A stretch of DNA of 64,000 nt from Flavobacterium reichenbachii (GCF_002217435.1 NZ_MUHF01000023.1:39550-103549), one strand, 5' to 3'. Shown: positions 35,061 through 44,825, numbered from the stretch's first letter. Numbers and translations are program-made. The notes: generated by a model not told the origin, from the sequence alone.

Positions 35061-37061
35061 CTATTTGTAACTACGCTGTACTAATTTAATGTTTTCATAA
35101 TTCAGAGCTTCTTTGTGTAATACGGCATCACTTGGTTTTCCTTTGTACTCCCAAGCTGCAACGTATGCAAAGTTATCATCGTCACGAAGTGCTTCTCCTT
35201 CTTCTGTCTGGTATTCCTCACGGAAGTGACCTCCACAAGATTCGTTACGGTGTAAAGCATCTTTTGCGAACAATTCTCCTAATTCTAAGAAATCGGCAAC
35301 ACGAGTTGCTTTTTCTAATTCCTGATTAAATTCGTTAGCGCTTCCCGGCACTTTTACATCTTTATAAAACTCTTCACGTAAAGCAGCAATTTCTTCGATA
35401 GCTTCAGTCAAACCTTGAGCATTACGAGCCATACCTACTTTATCCCACATGATTTTTCCAAGTTTTTTGTGGAAATAATCTACAGAATGTTTACCGTTGT
35501 TATTGATGAACTTATTAATTTGATCTACAACAGCTTTTTCAGCTTCAACGAATTCTGGCAAATCTGTAGAAATTTCTCCCATTTTAATATCTGGAGCTAA
35601 ATAATCTCCAATAGTATAAGGAAGTACAAAATATCCATCAGCTAAACCTTGCATCAATGCAGAAGCTCCAAGTCTGTTTGCTCCGTGATCAGAGAAGTTA
35701 GATTCTCCAATTGAGAAACATCCAGGAATTGTAGTCATCAAGTTATAATCAACCCAAGTTCCACCCATTGTGTAGTGAACCGCAGGGTAAATCATCATTG
35801 GTGTTGTATAAGGATCTTCATCGACGATTTTGTAATACATTTGGAATAAGTTTCCGTATTTACTTTTCACGATTGCCGCTCCTAATTTAGTTATCAAAGC
35901 AGTATCTTTATCATCTAAACCTTTTACGTAAGCATCTTCAGTTCCGTAACGTTTAATTGCTGCTGCAAAATCTAAGTAAACCGCTTCACCCGTTTTGTTA
36001 ACACCAAAACCAGCGTCACATCTTTCTTTAGCTGCACGAGACGCAACGTCACGAGGAACTAAGTTACCAAACGCAGGATATCTTCTTTCTAAGAAATAAT
36101 CTCTATCTGCTTCAGATAAATCTGTTGCTTTTTTCTTTCCTTCACGAATTGCCTGAGCATCTTCTAATTTTGCAGGAACCCAAATACGACCGTCATTACG
36201 TAACGATTCAGACATCAAAGTCAGTTTTGACTGGTGATCTCCTGAAACCGGAATACATGTTGGGTGAATTTGTGTGTAGCAAGGATTTGCGAAAAACGCT
36301 CCTTTTTTATGAATTTTCCAAGCTGCTGTTGCGTTACTTCCCATAGCATTTGTTGACAGGAAAAATACGTTTCCGTATCCTCCAGAACCAATTACTACCG
36401 CATGAGCAGAGTGTCTTTCTATTTCTCCGGTAATTAAGTTACGAGCGATAATACCTCTTGCTTTCCCGTTTACGATTACTAAATCAAGCATTTCGTGACG
36501 GTTGTACATTTTTATTTTTCCACGACCAATCTGACGGTTCATTGCAGAATAAGCTCCTAACAATAATTGCTGTCCTGTTTGTCCTTGTGCATAAAAAGTA
36601 CGAGAAACCAAAGTTCCTCCAAAAGAACGGTTATCTAAAAGTCCTCCGTATTCACGAGCCAATGGTACACCTTGAGCCACACACTGGTCAATAATATTTG
36701 AAGAAACTTCTGCCAAACGGTGAACGTTTGCTTCACGTGCACGGTAGTCACCTCCTTTTACAGTATCGTAAAACAATCTGTAAACTGAGTCACCGTCTCC
36801 TTTATAATTTTTTGCTGCATTGATACCACCTTGTGCTGCAATAGAGTGCGCACGACGAGGTGAATCCTGAAAGCAAAATGCTTTTACGTTATATCCTAAT
36901 TCTGCCAAAGTAGCCGCAGCAGAACCTCCAGCCAAACCTGTACCAACAACGATAATATCAAGATTACGTTTGTTAGCAGGGTTTACTAAATTAATATGAT
37001 CTTTATAATTTGTCCATTTGTCCGCTATAGGACCATTTGGAATTTTTGAATCTAATGCCAT
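35061..37061 (-). CDS. sdhA: Succinate dehydrogenase/fumarate reductase flavoprotein subunit
   Basis: A 666-aa FAD enzyme. The nucleotide-binding motif is VVGTGLAGGSAAATLAELG, the covalent-flavin His is in RRAHSIAAQGGINAA, and the catalytic Arg/His region includes HPTCIPVSGDHQSK and MGGTWVDYNL. SHGANRLGASALMQGL is the C-terminal FAD motif. Length and motifs fit the three-subunit Bacteroidota/epsilonproteobacterial type rather than the E. coli enzyme. Between sdhC (11 bp upstream) and sdhB. Confidence 0.97.
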   Translation of the reverse strand: MALDSKIPNGPIADKWTNYKDHINLVNPANKRNLDIIVVGTGLAGGSAAATLAELGYNVKAFCFQDSPRRAHSIAAQGGINAAKNYKGDGDSVYRLFYDTVKGGDYRAREANVHRLAEVSSNIIDQCVAQGVPLAREYGGLLDNRSFGGTLVSRTFYAQGQTGQQLLLGAYSAMNRQIGRGKIKMYNRHEMLDLVIVNGKARGIIARNLITGEIERHSAHAVVIGSGGYGNVFFLSTNAMGSNATAAWKIHKKGAFFANPCYTQIHPTCIPVSGDHQSKLTLMSESLRNDGRIWVPAKLEDAQAIREGKKKATDLSEADRDYFLERRYPAFGNLVPRDVASRAAKERCDAGFGVNKTGEAVYLDFAAAIKRYGTEDAYVKGLDDKDTALITKLGAAIVKSKYGNLFQMYYKIVDEDPYTTPMMIYPAVHYTMGGTWVDYNLMTTIPGCFSIGESNFSDHGANRLGASALMQGLADGYFVLPYTIGDYLAPDIKMGEISTDLPEFVEAEKAVVDQINKFINNNGKHSVDYFHKKLGKIMWDKVGMARNAQGLTEAIEEIAALREEFYKDVKVPGSANEFNQELEKATRVADFLELGELFAKDALHRNESCGGHFREEYQTEEGEALRDDDNFAYVAAWEYKGKPSDAVLHKEALNYENIKLVQRSYK

Positions 37062-37072
37062 TATAATTGATA

Positions 37073-37738
37073 TTAATTATTGAAATGATGAAATAATGCG
37101 ATAATCACGAAAGCAGCTGGAACTACAACAGCAAAACCATAACCTACTTTACTTAAAAATCGAGAATATTTGTTGTGCATCCCCATTGATTGAAGAGAAG
37201 ATGCGAATCCGTGCCAAAGGTGAAATCCTAAAAGGATAAAAGAGATACAGTATAATCCTGTACGAACTGGACTTTCAAATTTATGAACCAAATCTTCATA
37301 ATATCTTGTGGCATTTGGTGCTTCACCTGCTACATATTTATAACTAAGTTCAGGAAACCAGAAATCATAAAAATGCAATCCTAAGAATGCCAGAATAACC
37401 AATCCAGAAATAATCATATTTCTCGAACTCCAAGAAGCATTTGCTGCTCCATTGTATCTTGCATAAGAAATTGGTCTTGCTGCGCTGTTTTGAGCAGTAA
37501 GTACAAATCCCATTACGAAGTGCAAAATTACTCCGAATGCCAAAACTGGCTGCATTACATATTGTATCAGCGGATTGTAACCCATAAAATGAGAAACTTC
37601 ATTGAAGACATTCTCACTAATTACAGAAATAAAATTTAAGGTAACATGCAGCGCTAAAAACGTGATTAAGAATATTCCCGAAAGAGCCATAGCCACTTTC
37701 TTTAAGATGGAAGCATTCAACTGTGCAGATTGTGCCAT
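37073..37738 (-). CDS. sdhC: Succinate dehydrogenase cytochrome b558 subunit
   Basis: A 221-aa diheme membrane anchor. Five transmembrane helices are visible, with His residues in IFLITFLALHVTLN, VILHFVMGFV, LGLHFYDFWF and GFHLWHGFASS that serve as heme ligands, as in B-type quinol:fumarate/succinate oxidoreductases. It is the first gene of the operon and has a good promoter upstream. Confidence 0.94.
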   Translation of the reverse strand: MAQSAQLNASILKKVAMALSGIFLITFLALHVTLNFISVISENVFNEVSHFMGYNPLIQYVMQPVLAFGVILHFVMGFVLTAQNSAARPISYARYNGAANASWSSRNMIISGLVILAFLGLHFYDFWFPELSYKYVAGEAPNATRYYEDLVHKFESPVRTGLYCISFILLGFHLWHGFASSLQSMGMHNKYSRFLSKVGYGFAVVVPAAFVIIALFHHFNN

Positions 37739-37771
37739 AATTGTTTAAGTAGTTTGTTTTAAAAAATTATA

Positions 37772-37802
37772 CAAAAATAACTCAATTACAAAAGAACTAC
37801 AA
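37772..37802 (-). promoter_or_regulatory. Promoter of the sdhCAB operon
   Basis: On the minus strand TTG (37802-37800), 20 nt, then TATTTTTG (37779-37772), an exact match to TAnnTTTG, 34 nt before the sdhC start. Confidence 0.65.
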
Positions 37803-38046
37803 CCATTTCGCTGTTATTTATAATGATTTTAAAATAGAGCCCGTATACGTATTTTTACTTATGAAATTATTTCTAATAACAATTAATTTAGTATAGAAAA
37901 CCGTAACAAACTACTCCAGAAGGGTTTTCTAAAAAAATCGACATGAAGAAGTTTACTAAAAATTTATCATATTATTATTTTATTTAAACTTTTGAGTTGT
38001 TTTCTTCAAAAGTGATTCTCCGGCTTCATTTTATTATATCAAAAAA

Positions 38047-38076
38047 TTGCCAGTCCGTCACATAGTTTTACCTTTA
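38047..38076 (+). promoter_or_regulatory. Promoter of the HMG-CoA synthase gene
   Basis: TTG (38047-38049), 19 nt, then TACCTTTA (38069-38076), seven of eight matches to the -7 element, 18 nt before the ATG. Together with the sdhC promoter it explains the 356-bp divergent intergenic region; the rest, 37803-38046, shows nothing else I can name. Confidence 0.55.
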
Positions 38077-38094
38077 TCGGCTTAAAATTTAATA

Positions 38095-39456
38095 ATGAAA
38101 ACAGGAATTGATGCTATCTCTTTTGATGTAGCCAACATACACTTACCTATAAAAACTTTGGCAGCTGCCAGAAATATTGAACCAGAAAAATTAGAAAAAG
38201 GTCTAGGATTATTAAAAATGACTTTGCCCGACGTTCACCAAGACGCGGTTGTTTTTGGAGCAAATGCTTTAACAAAGCTAATTCTCGACAATAAAATAGA
38301 CCTAAGCGAAATCAGCCGGATTTATGTTGGTACCGAAAGCGGGATTGACAGTTCGAAACCAATTAGTTCATATCTGATTGCTTTGATGGAACAAAAATTT
38401 GGCGAAGACAGTTTAGCAGAATGTGATGTTGTAGATTTTACTTTTGCCTGTATTGGCGGGGTTGATGCGCTGCAAAACTGTCTGGATTTTGTAAAATTAA
38501 ATCCCACAAAAAAAGCTGTCGTTGTAACAACTGATTTTGCAAAATACGATTTAAACTCTACTGGCGAATATACGCAGGGTGCCGGAGCGGTGGCAATGCT
38601 TGTAACTTCAAATCCAAAAATCATTGCTTTTGATGACAATTGGGCAACGAGTACAAAAGGTGTTTTTGACTTTTTTAAACCTTACAGAACTATCTCGAAA
38701 GAAGAAATTACAAAAAATAAAAATAACGATTCTTGGTTTGACAATTTAGAAACCGAAATCGAAATTCATAAAGATCAGCCGGTTTTTGACGGACAATACT
38801 CCAATCAATGTTATATGGATCGTACGCGAAATGCTTACTTTTCTTTTAAAAAATTAAAAAACACAACTGAAACTTTATACAGTACCTGGAACAGCATTAT
38901 CATGCACTTACCGTATTCTTTTCAGGGACGCAGAATGTTATCTGAAATTTATGCTTTAGATAGTGCAGAAAAAATTATTTCTGATGACATTACTCCAGCA
39001 GATTATCAGACAAAAATTAAAGAAGTTGGAAAATCTGATGATTACCGAAAATTTGTAACCGATAAATTACAGCCTGCTGAACTGGCTTCGTCTTTAATTG
39101 GAAACCTTTATACAGGTTCTATTTTCATGGGATTATTATCGACTTTGGCACATTATTACGATACAAACCAAGAAGTTGCCGGAACTAAATTTGGTTTCCT
39201 TGCTTATGGAAGCGGATCGAAATCGAAAGTTTTTGAAGGAACTATTCAGCCAGAATGGAAACTAGCTTTGGAGAATGTAAAACTTTTTGAAAACTTAGAA
39301 GAAAGCATAGAAATTGGTTTTGAAACTTATGAAAGTCTTCATAAAAAAGAACAGAAACAAAGCGTAAGAACTCCTAAAAACGAATGGATTTTAGACCGAA
39401 TTGAAAAAGAAATTCCTGTTTTAATTGGGGCGAGATATTATAAATGGATTGATTAA
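38095..39456 (+). CDS. Hydroxymethylglutaryl-CoA synthase
   Basis: This 453-aa enzyme condenses acetyl-CoA and acetoacetyl-CoA to HMG-CoA in the mevalonate pathway used by Flavobacteriia for isoprenoids. The nucleophile is Cys119 in FTFACIGGVDAL, with Glu81 in YVGTESGID as general acid. The GAGAVAMLV loop and the YNQCYMDRTRNAY region (near residue 240) are family features. It is monocistronic, divergent from the sdh operon. Confidence 0.94.
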   Translation: MKTGIDAISFDVANIHLPIKTLAAARNIEPEKLEKGLGLLKMTLPDVHQDAVVFGANALTKLILDNKIDLSEISRIYVGTESGIDSSKPISSYLIALMEQKFGEDSLAECDVVDFTFACIGGVDALQNCLDFVKLNPTKKAVVVTTDFAKYDLNSTGEYTQGAGAVAMLVTSNPKIIAFDDNWATSTKGVFDFFKPYRTISKEEITKNKNNDSWFDNLETEIEIHKDQPVFDGQYSNQCYMDRTRNAYFSFKKLKNTTETLYSTWNSIIMHLPYSFQGRRMLSEIYALDSAEKIISDDITPADYQTKIKEVGKSDDYRKFVTDKLQPAELASSLIGNLYTGSIFMGLLSTLAHYYDTNQEVAGTKFGFLAYGSGSKSKVFEGTIQPEWKLALENVKLFENLEESIEIGFETYESLHKKEQKQSVRTPKNEWILDRIEKEIPVLIGARYYKWID

Positions 39457-39489
39457 GAAATTCCAAAATTTTTAAATTCCAATAAATAG

Positions 39490-39520
39490 AAAACCGAAGC
39501 AGAAATGACTTCGGTTTTTT
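39490..39520. terminator. Bidirectional terminator
   Basis: AAAACCGAAG (39490-39499) and CTTCGGTTTT (39509-39518) form a 10-bp stem with T-runs on the plus strand and A-rich flank on the other, between two convergent genes. Confidence 0.85.
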
Positions 39521-39529
39521 TTATGAAAA

Positions 39530-40888
39530 TTATTGATCATCATCAACTTCATAATGCTGTTTAATTTCTTTAATAATTTCAAACACAACATCAATATTTT
39601 TTTCCTTGTATCTTCTAGCCCAAAAACTGTAAATCCAAAATGTACTTACTTTTACGCTGTAATCAGGATCTGGATCGCCTTTTGTATTCTGTTTAATTAA
39701 ATCCAACACCTTTTTCGAAGCAAACTTACTGAGTTCTTTAAAATGAAAATCAGGATACTGTGTATTTTTTCCTAAAACCATTATTTTATAGATTTTATTT
39801 AGAGCCTCTTCTGGATTTTCAGTCCTATAAATATCGTTATGACTTTCAATCAAAATATCTACAATAACATTTAGATTGGAATCGTAATAGGTTTCATCTG
39901 AAATAAAAGCATAAATCAAAGGACTATAACTATCAAATGTTTTTTGAATTGATTCAGGGTTTCGCCCGATCATTTTATCGACCGCTACCAAATCGTCATA
40001 CCTATAAGAATAAAAACCTAATTCTATTGATCCTCTCAAATAACAAATCGATTGTTTTCTTTGCAAACTCAAGAAATCAGATAAAAAAAATCCGAAAAGT
40101 TCCTGAACCTTTGATTTGGTATATGTTTCATCGAAAAGCTCTATAAAATAATCTCCTGTTTCAAGATCTGGAAAACTCATTTTACTAAATCCGTAGTAAT
40201 CGTGATCTGATTCTTTTGCATCATCCTTACTTACTACTTTTACTGGGACTACCACTTTTGTAACTTTTTTTTCATTTGAAGGAGTTTCGACATCTTCTCC
40301 AAGTATTTTTTTTAAAATCCCGTATAAACTGTCACGATTATAAGACTTTACCATTAATGCATTAGTTGACGCGACAAATAATGATCCTGCAAAAACAATT
40401 ACAGAAATCAAAATCATTAAAAATCCTAACAGCTTTGTTGTTATATTAACCGATTTTTTTATGTGCAGTAAAAGGCTAATTACCAAACTGGAGACTATCA
40501 AAATTGCTAAAGAAATAAAAAATCGATCACTAGAGTCATATCCTGGAACTGCTAAATCCAAATTTGAAACAATTGCCACAACAGAAACTATAAAAGCAAG
40601 AATTCCGAAACCGAGATTAATAGAAAATGAGTTTCTCCAAAATTTATCATTCATCACATCCTTGCTTACCTCATTAATTGTCGAATTGGAATAGAAAATT
40701 CCGGCAATTAACATTTGAATGAGTATCGAAAACATCCATAAAATTAAAACCGATGAACCAATCAATAAAACAATAGTTGTTGGAAGTCGATTAAAATCGT
40801 TTGTGTAATGAAAATCATGGAGCGCAAAACCGCCAATCAGGATTACTAGAATTTGAATTATTACTACTGTTTTATAAGACTTTATCAT
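39530..40888 (-). CDS. Membrane protein of unknown function with cytoplasmic C-terminal domain
   Basis: A 452-aa protein. The N-terminal half has about five to six transmembrane helices (VVIIQILVILIGGFAL, IVLLIGSSVLILWMF, NLGFGILAFIVSVVAIV, FISLAILIVSSLVISLL, LLGFLMILISVIVFAGSLFVAS). The C-terminal 240 residues are soluble, acidic and helical, with no family I recognise. It is monocistronic, with a convergent terminator at its 3' end. Could be a signalling or envelope-stress membrane protein; this is not shown. Confidence 0.75.
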   Translation of the reverse strand: MIKSYKTVVIIQILVILIGGFALHDFHYTNDFNRLPTTIVLLIGSSVLILWMFSILIQMLIAGIFYSNSTINEVSKDVMNDKFWRNSFSINLGFGILAFIVSVVAIVSNLDLAVPGYDSSDRFFISLAILIVSSLVISLLLHIKKSVNITTKLLGFLMILISVIVFAGSLFVASTNALMVKSYNRDSLYGILKKILGEDVETPSNEKKVTKVVVPVKVVSKDDAKESDHDYYGFSKMSFPDLETGDYFIELFDETYTKSKVQELFGFFLSDFLSLQRKQSICYLRGSIELGFYSYRYDDLVAVDKMIGRNPESIQKTFDSYSPLIYAFISDETYYDSNLNVIVDILIESHNDIYRTENPEEALNKIYKIMVLGKNTQYPDFHFKELSKFASKKVLDLIKQNTKGDPDPDYSVKVSTFWIYSFWARRYKEKNIDVVFEIIKEIKQHYEVDDDQ

Positions 40889-41113
40889 TATTTAATTTAT
40901 ATATTCTTTTTACTTCAATTAAAATTTTAATAATCTCCTTTGCACTTACAAATATCCATCTAATTTCATTCTATAATACAAGAAATTTCTTAAAAATATA
41001 AACTTTTGAAATGCCTACGCAAGAAATAGCAAATATTTGTTGTGAAGTAAAGCTTTATGCCTGCCTGGTCTTTTAATTTAATCCGAAAACGAAATGACAA
41101 GATCGTGTCAAAA

Positions 41114-41146
41114 ACCTTTGTCAAAGTTTTAAACTTTGACAAAGGT
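41114..41146. repeat. Dispersed palindromic repeat, family 2 copy a
   Basis: Perfect 16-bp arms ACCTTTGTCAAAGTTT / AAACTTTGACAAAGGT around one T. Second copy at 44714-44748. The same flank carries CGAAATGACAAGAT (41090-41103), repeated at about 48604. Confidence 0.85.
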
Positions 41147-41166
41147 CGACGTCCTAAACAACTAAA

Positions 41167-41352
41167 TTAATCCTTTTTATCCTGTTGTTCGGTCTGAATA
41201 AAATTTCCATTTACAGATCGATCTTCGGCATTCATTCCGTTGGACATTCCTAACATAAAGGCGGTTATTATTAAAAGCAATTTTCTTTTTACCCAATAAA
41301 GAAGTGGCTGCTTAGATTGCTCTAAACGTGTTTTATTTTTGTGTTTATACAT
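41167..41352 (-). CDS. Small membrane protein, hypothetical
   Basis: A 61-aa product with a basic N-terminus (MYKHKNKTRLEQSK), one hydrophobic helix (LLLIITAFMLGMSN) and an acidic polar tail. No homologue is recognised. It lies between a dispersed palindrome and another small gene in a minus-strand run. Length makes it uncertain. Confidence 0.4.
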   Translation of the reverse strand: MYKHKNKTRLEQSKQPLLYWVKRKLLLIITAFMLGMSNGMNAEDRSVNGNFIQTEQQDKKD

Positions 41353-41428
41353 TTTGAAAATGATAAATGATTAGACATTACAGATCATTTTATGCCTTAA
41401 AAGCATAAGTACTTAAGAAATAAATTCC

Positions 41429-41800
41429 TTAAGCGATGTATAAACTTGTACGTAAGTTTTTTGAAGTTTCTATTTCATTTACAAAAATAGATTGTTTTAT
41501 AAATGAATTTATATTTTGATGAAGCAGCGCTTGCAATTGCACTACGCCTTTAACATAAAAACCGAAAACAATTTTAAGTTTCAGATAAGTTACAAAAACA
41601 GAAAAAGAAGTTTTTTCAGAAGATTTTCCCTTTTGAAATACATGTAAATGGAAAATTTTAAAATCTAATTCGCGTTTTGAAATTACATACGAAGATTGAT
41701 AATAAGCCGCTGATTTGGATTGAGAACCTAAAGTGCCGTCAGTCGCAATCATGGCAAAAACCAGAAAGAGAGAAAGAAGATATTTTAGATATTTATTCAA
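41429..41800 (-). CDS. Small exported protein, hypothetical
   Basis: A 123-aa product with a signal-like N-terminus (MNKYLKYLLSLFLVFAMIATDG) and a mature part with long hydrophobic-aromatic strands (FKIFHLHVFQKG, LKIVFGFYVKGVVQLQALL). No family recognised. Downstream of the secreted TPR gene by 51 bp, so perhaps part of the same transcript. Confidence 0.45.
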   Translation of the reverse strand: MNKYLKYLLSLFLVFAMIATDGTLGSQSKSAAYYQSSYVISKRELDFKIFHLHVFQKGKSSEKTSFSVFVTYLKLKIVFGFYVKGVVQLQALLHQNINSFIKQSIFVNEIETSKNLRTSLYIA

Positions 41801-41851
41801 GATTAAGTTTATTATTGTTTTATTTCTATGGCAAATCTATCACATTTGATT

Positions 41852-42697
41852 TTACTGCCCTAATTGTGCTTTCATTTGCTCTGCCAGAGACTTAAGTTTT
41901 GGATTCCCAACTATATAAATATTTGCCTCTGCCAGCCAGCTGTCGAAGTTTTTAATATCTTTTTTTTCATAATAAGCACCCAAAATATTAAAAGCGTTCT
42001 CGCCGTGGTACGTTTTATCTTTGCATTCTTTAAAAACCTTACGGCAAACAACTTTAGCTTCTTCTAAATGATCATTTTTAACTTCGGCGTAAATTAATTC
42101 TTTATTGGTGTAAGCGTCGAGCGGATTACTTTTTAAGGCTTTTTGCAAAACTTCTACCGCTTTTTGATATTGTTTTAGACCGTTATAAGAAAATGCCATT
42201 TCTACTTGAAGTCCTTTGTATTCAGGGTTAATTTTATCTGCTTTTTCTAGATATTCCAGCGCTTTTTGACATTCATTCCAGCCGTTATACATATAACCCC
42301 AATCGTAAAGCTGTTTTATAGAACCTTCTTCTTTTTTGTAAAATTTGAGCCATTCTGGAATTTTATCAATATGCAATTCTTGAAACTTCGATTCTGGAAT
42401 AAAAGCTACTAGTGTATTATTAGGCTGCAATCTAAATTTCATAGAACTTGTTTTGTCTCTTATAGTCGGAATGAATTTTCCACTGGCATCAATTATAAAA
42501 GTACCTTTAAAATCAAATGTCAACCCGGCTTGAGAATCTATATAAATGAATCCAAAATTATGCGCTCCCGTACTGTCGGCCTGAAACGCAATCCATTTAT
42601 CTTCGCTTTGAACAAATTTTTTATCAAACTTCATTTGGCTTTGTGCCGACAGATTTAATGTTAGAGCGAAAAAAATCAAGCTGAAAATCTTATACAT
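41852..42697 (-). CDS. Secreted TPR protein
   Basis: A 281-aa exported protein (signal peptide MYKIFSLIFFALTLNLSAQ). The N-terminal 100 residues are beta-rich (GFIYIDSQAGLTFDFKG), followed by TPR hairpins (WNECQKALEYLEKADKINPEYKGLQVEMAFSYNGL, YQKAVEVLQKALKSNPLDAYTNKELIYAE). No specific family. One of several exported helical-repeat proteins in this stretch. Confidence 0.82.
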   Translation of the reverse strand: MYKIFSLIFFALTLNLSAQSQMKFDKKFVQSEDKWIAFQADSTGAHNFGFIYIDSQAGLTFDFKGTFIIDASGKFIPTIRDKTSSMKFRLQPNNTLVAFIPESKFQELHIDKIPEWLKFYKKEEGSIKQLYDWGYMYNGWNECQKALEYLEKADKINPEYKGLQVEMAFSYNGLKQYQKAVEVLQKALKSNPLDAYTNKELIYAEVKNDHLEEAKVVCRKVFKECKDKTYHGENAFNILGAYYEKKDIKNFDSWLAEANIYIVGNPKLKSLAEQMKAQLGQ

Positions 42698-42757
42698 ATT
42701 TGGAGTATTTCATTTGCTATTCAAAAACAAATAGTTCAAAATTCAAATATATAGATT

Positions 42758-43312
42758 TCAATACAATTTACTATTATCATTCTTACAAATTAGAAAACCC
42801 AATCCCGAAACAAAAACCACACAACTCAACAGCATATAAATTCCGTCTTTCAAAACAAAAAACGAAAAGCCAATTGCAATTGAACTAATCGCAACCATTA
42901 AAGCCAATACTAAATGACTTTTGATAAAATTTAAAGCATGCAAAGACAGACCGATAAATAGCAAAGATGGTCCTATAACAATAAAAGGATAAAAAATAGA
43001 AGGCGTATTACTAATCTGAACGCTTAATGCTTGTTTTGCAATTTCATTATTTTGATAACTCCACATTATAAAGTCAATCGTACAGAGACCAACATGAGCA
43101 ATAACGCCTAAAGTAGTTGCAATAGAAGCGAGGAAACTCAACTTGTTTTTAGGAAAAACATCATTGAATGACGATAACAAACAAGCTCCGATTAAATTAA
43201 ACCAATGTGCAAAATCTATTGACTGTTTAAAATCTAGCAAAATATTGGAAAAGAATACATAACTGATCAGGAAAAATAATAATCCGAAGAGGCAAAGGTG
43301 TTTTGTTTTCAT
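42758..43312 (-). CDS. Polytopic membrane protein, hypothetical
   Basis: A 184-aa protein with about five to six transmembrane helices (LCLFGLLFFLISYVFF, FLASIATTLGVIAHVGL, YPFIVIGPSLLFIGLSL, LVLALMVAISSIAIGFSFF, YMLLSCVVFVSGLGFLIC). It lies 100 bp downstream of the LytTR regulator on the same strand, so it may be its target or partner. No catalytic motif is visible. Confidence 0.7.
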   Translation of the reverse strand: MKTKHLCLFGLLFFLISYVFFSNILLDFKQSIDFAHWFNLIGACLLSSFNDVFPKNKLSFLASIATTLGVIAHVGLCTIDFIMWSYQNNEIAKQALSVQISNTPSIFYPFIVIGPSLLFIGLSLHALNFIKSHLVLALMVAISSIAIGFSFFVLKDGIYMLLSCVVFVSGLGFLICKNDNSKLY

Positions 43313-43412
43313 AAATTAATTTTAAATTGATGAGACAAAACTAAAATGGAAAACTTTATTAAATACTGATTTTATTGGCTTTGGTACAAAACACATCGTT
43401 TTAGGTACGAAA

Positions 43413-44153
43413 TTATAATGTCAATAAGCTTTCTTTAAAACTTTTAGAAACCGGAAGTTCTATTTGAGTGAGAATAACGGTATTTTGGTTTCTCCACGAT
43501 TTAAAATGCGACGGATTTATTAAATGAGATCGATGGATTTGAATTAGGAAATCGAAATCTTCCTGAACTTTTTTGAGTGAAGTCCGAATTAGTTTTGACT
43601 TCAGTTTATCATTTTCGGTGTAAAAAATCTCAATATAATTTTGAGCGTTAGAAATGCAGACCAAATCTGCTTTATTTATTTTTAAAATATCCAATTTATT
43701 TTCACCTTTAATGATTAAAACATCTTCCTTTACAGGAATGAGTTTCACTAAATATCTTCTTGCGAGAATAATTAGCGGTGTCAAAATCAAAACTACTTTT
43801 ACGAAAATTATTGAAAAGAATTCGGCGAAATCATATCCGCCTTTTAAGATCGGGCTTTTATAATAGGCGTAAATTCCAATCAAATAAATAAAATAAAAAA
43901 AGAAAACACTTAAAGTTTCTAAAGTGAGATTCCATTTTAATATTCTCCGATAGACTTGTTTTTGAATGAAAACCAAAACAGCATAACATAAAAAAGCCAA
44001 AACGCTAAATCCAATACTGATTAAAAGCCAAGATCTGAAATTTATAGTTCCGTCATCAAAAGGTTTTATGATGAAAGCAAAAATAAAGAGCCATAATGCA
44101 ATCAATAAACCTACTATAAGATTATGTTTTATGGAAATATTTAGCTGTTTCAT
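43413..44153 (-). CDS. Membrane-anchored LytTR-family transcriptional regulator
   Basis: A 246-aa protein. About four transmembrane helices occupy residues 12-135, followed by a C-terminal LytTR DNA-binding domain (about 150-246) with ILKINKADLVCISNAQNYIEIFY, LKKVQEDFDFLIQIHRSHLINP and the terminal LPVSKSFKESLLTL, the family's conserved tail. Unlike typical LytTR response regulators it has no receiver domain; the membrane part would have to sense directly. A 6-TM protein follows on the same strand. Confidence 0.87.
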   Translation of the reverse strand: MKQLNISIKHNLIVGLLIALWLFIFAFIIKPFDDGTINFRSWLLISIGFSVLAFLCYAVLVFIQKQVYRRILKWNLTLETLSVFFFYFIYLIGIYAYYKSPILKGGYDFAEFFSIIFVKVVLILTPLIILARRYLVKLIPVKEDVLIIKGENKLDILKINKADLVCISNAQNYIEIFYTENDKLKSKLIRTSLKKVQEDFDFLIQIHRSHLINPSHFKSWRNQNTVILTQIELPVSKSFKESLLTL

Positions 44154-44190
44154 TTTTTCACAATCCTTTTATTGATTTTAATTCTACAGG

Positions 44191-44223
44191 AGACCTAACA
44201 GGTTTTAAAAACCTGTTAGGTCT
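44191..44223. repeat. Dispersed palindromic repeat, family 1 copy b
   Basis: Perfect 16-bp arms AGACCTAACAGGTTTT / AAAACCTGTTAGGTCT around one A. Copies a and c are at 11174 and 48706. Confidence 0.85.
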
Positions 44224-44234
44224 GACATTGCAAT

Positions 44235-44690
44235 TTACCCTATAACTTTCATTTCCATAATGGGCATAAAACGGTTTTTTATGGAAGTTTCAAATTCGCC
44301 AATTTTTACAAATCCCATTTTCGAATAAAAACCTTCTGCGTTTGGTTCGGAATCGAGAATTATCTTTTCTATGTTAGTTTCTTTTATTCGGTTTAAGAAA
44401 TCTAAAAGCAAATATTTCCCTAATCCGTTCCCAATATATTCGGGGAATATAAATAAATTATCGAGCTCAATTACCTTTTCTTCTTTAAAAACATAAGAAT
44501 AATAACCTATAATTAAATTGTCATTTACTAACTTAAATACATTTTGATCTCTAATATAATCTTTGGAAATCGTTAGGTTTTTATCCCATTCTAGAATTTG
44601 TTCTACCGAATATCCCCAATATGCTTTTGATTTTTTGGTTATTTCTGTGAGAACTTCATGGTCGGTTATACTGGCTTTTTGAATTATCAT
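44235..44690 (-). CDS. GNAT-family N-acetyltransferase
   Basis: A 151-aa acetyl-CoA-dependent acyltransferase. The core strand-loop-helix has VIELDNLFIFPEYIGNGLGKYLL, where GNGLGK is the CoA pyrophosphate-binding motif, followed by EKIILDSEPNAEGFYSKMGFVKIG, the usual fourth motif. The substrate cannot be read from sequence. It lies between two palindromic repeats. Confidence 0.88.
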   Translation of the reverse strand: MIIQKASITDHEVLTEITKKSKAYWGYSVEQILEWDKNLTISKDYIRDQNVFKLVNDNLIIGYYSYVFKEEKVIELDNLFIFPEYIGNGLGKYLLLDFLNRIKETNIEKIILDSEPNAEGFYSKMGFVKIGEFETSIKNRFMPIMEMKVIG

Positions 44691-44713
44691 TGATTTGAAA
44701 TTTAAATCTATTG

Positions 44714-44748
44714 AACCTTTGTCAAAGTTTAAAACTTTGACAAAGGTT
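44714..44748. repeat. Dispersed palindromic repeat, family 2 copy b
   Basis: Perfect 17-bp arms AACCTTTGTCAAAGTTT / AAACTTTGACAAAGGTT around one A. It matches 41114-41146. Confidence 0.85.
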
Positions 44749-44825
44749 TTCGTAAATTGCTTTATAGACGAAATCTAGATCTTGGGTTTGGATTTTTCTT
44801 ACTGTTATGTCTTTTACTTACATAA

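Noticed and set aside
37803..38046. Possible small RNA between sdhC and the HMG-CoA synthase gene
   Set aside because: Both promoters explain the interval and no stable structure or terminator was found.
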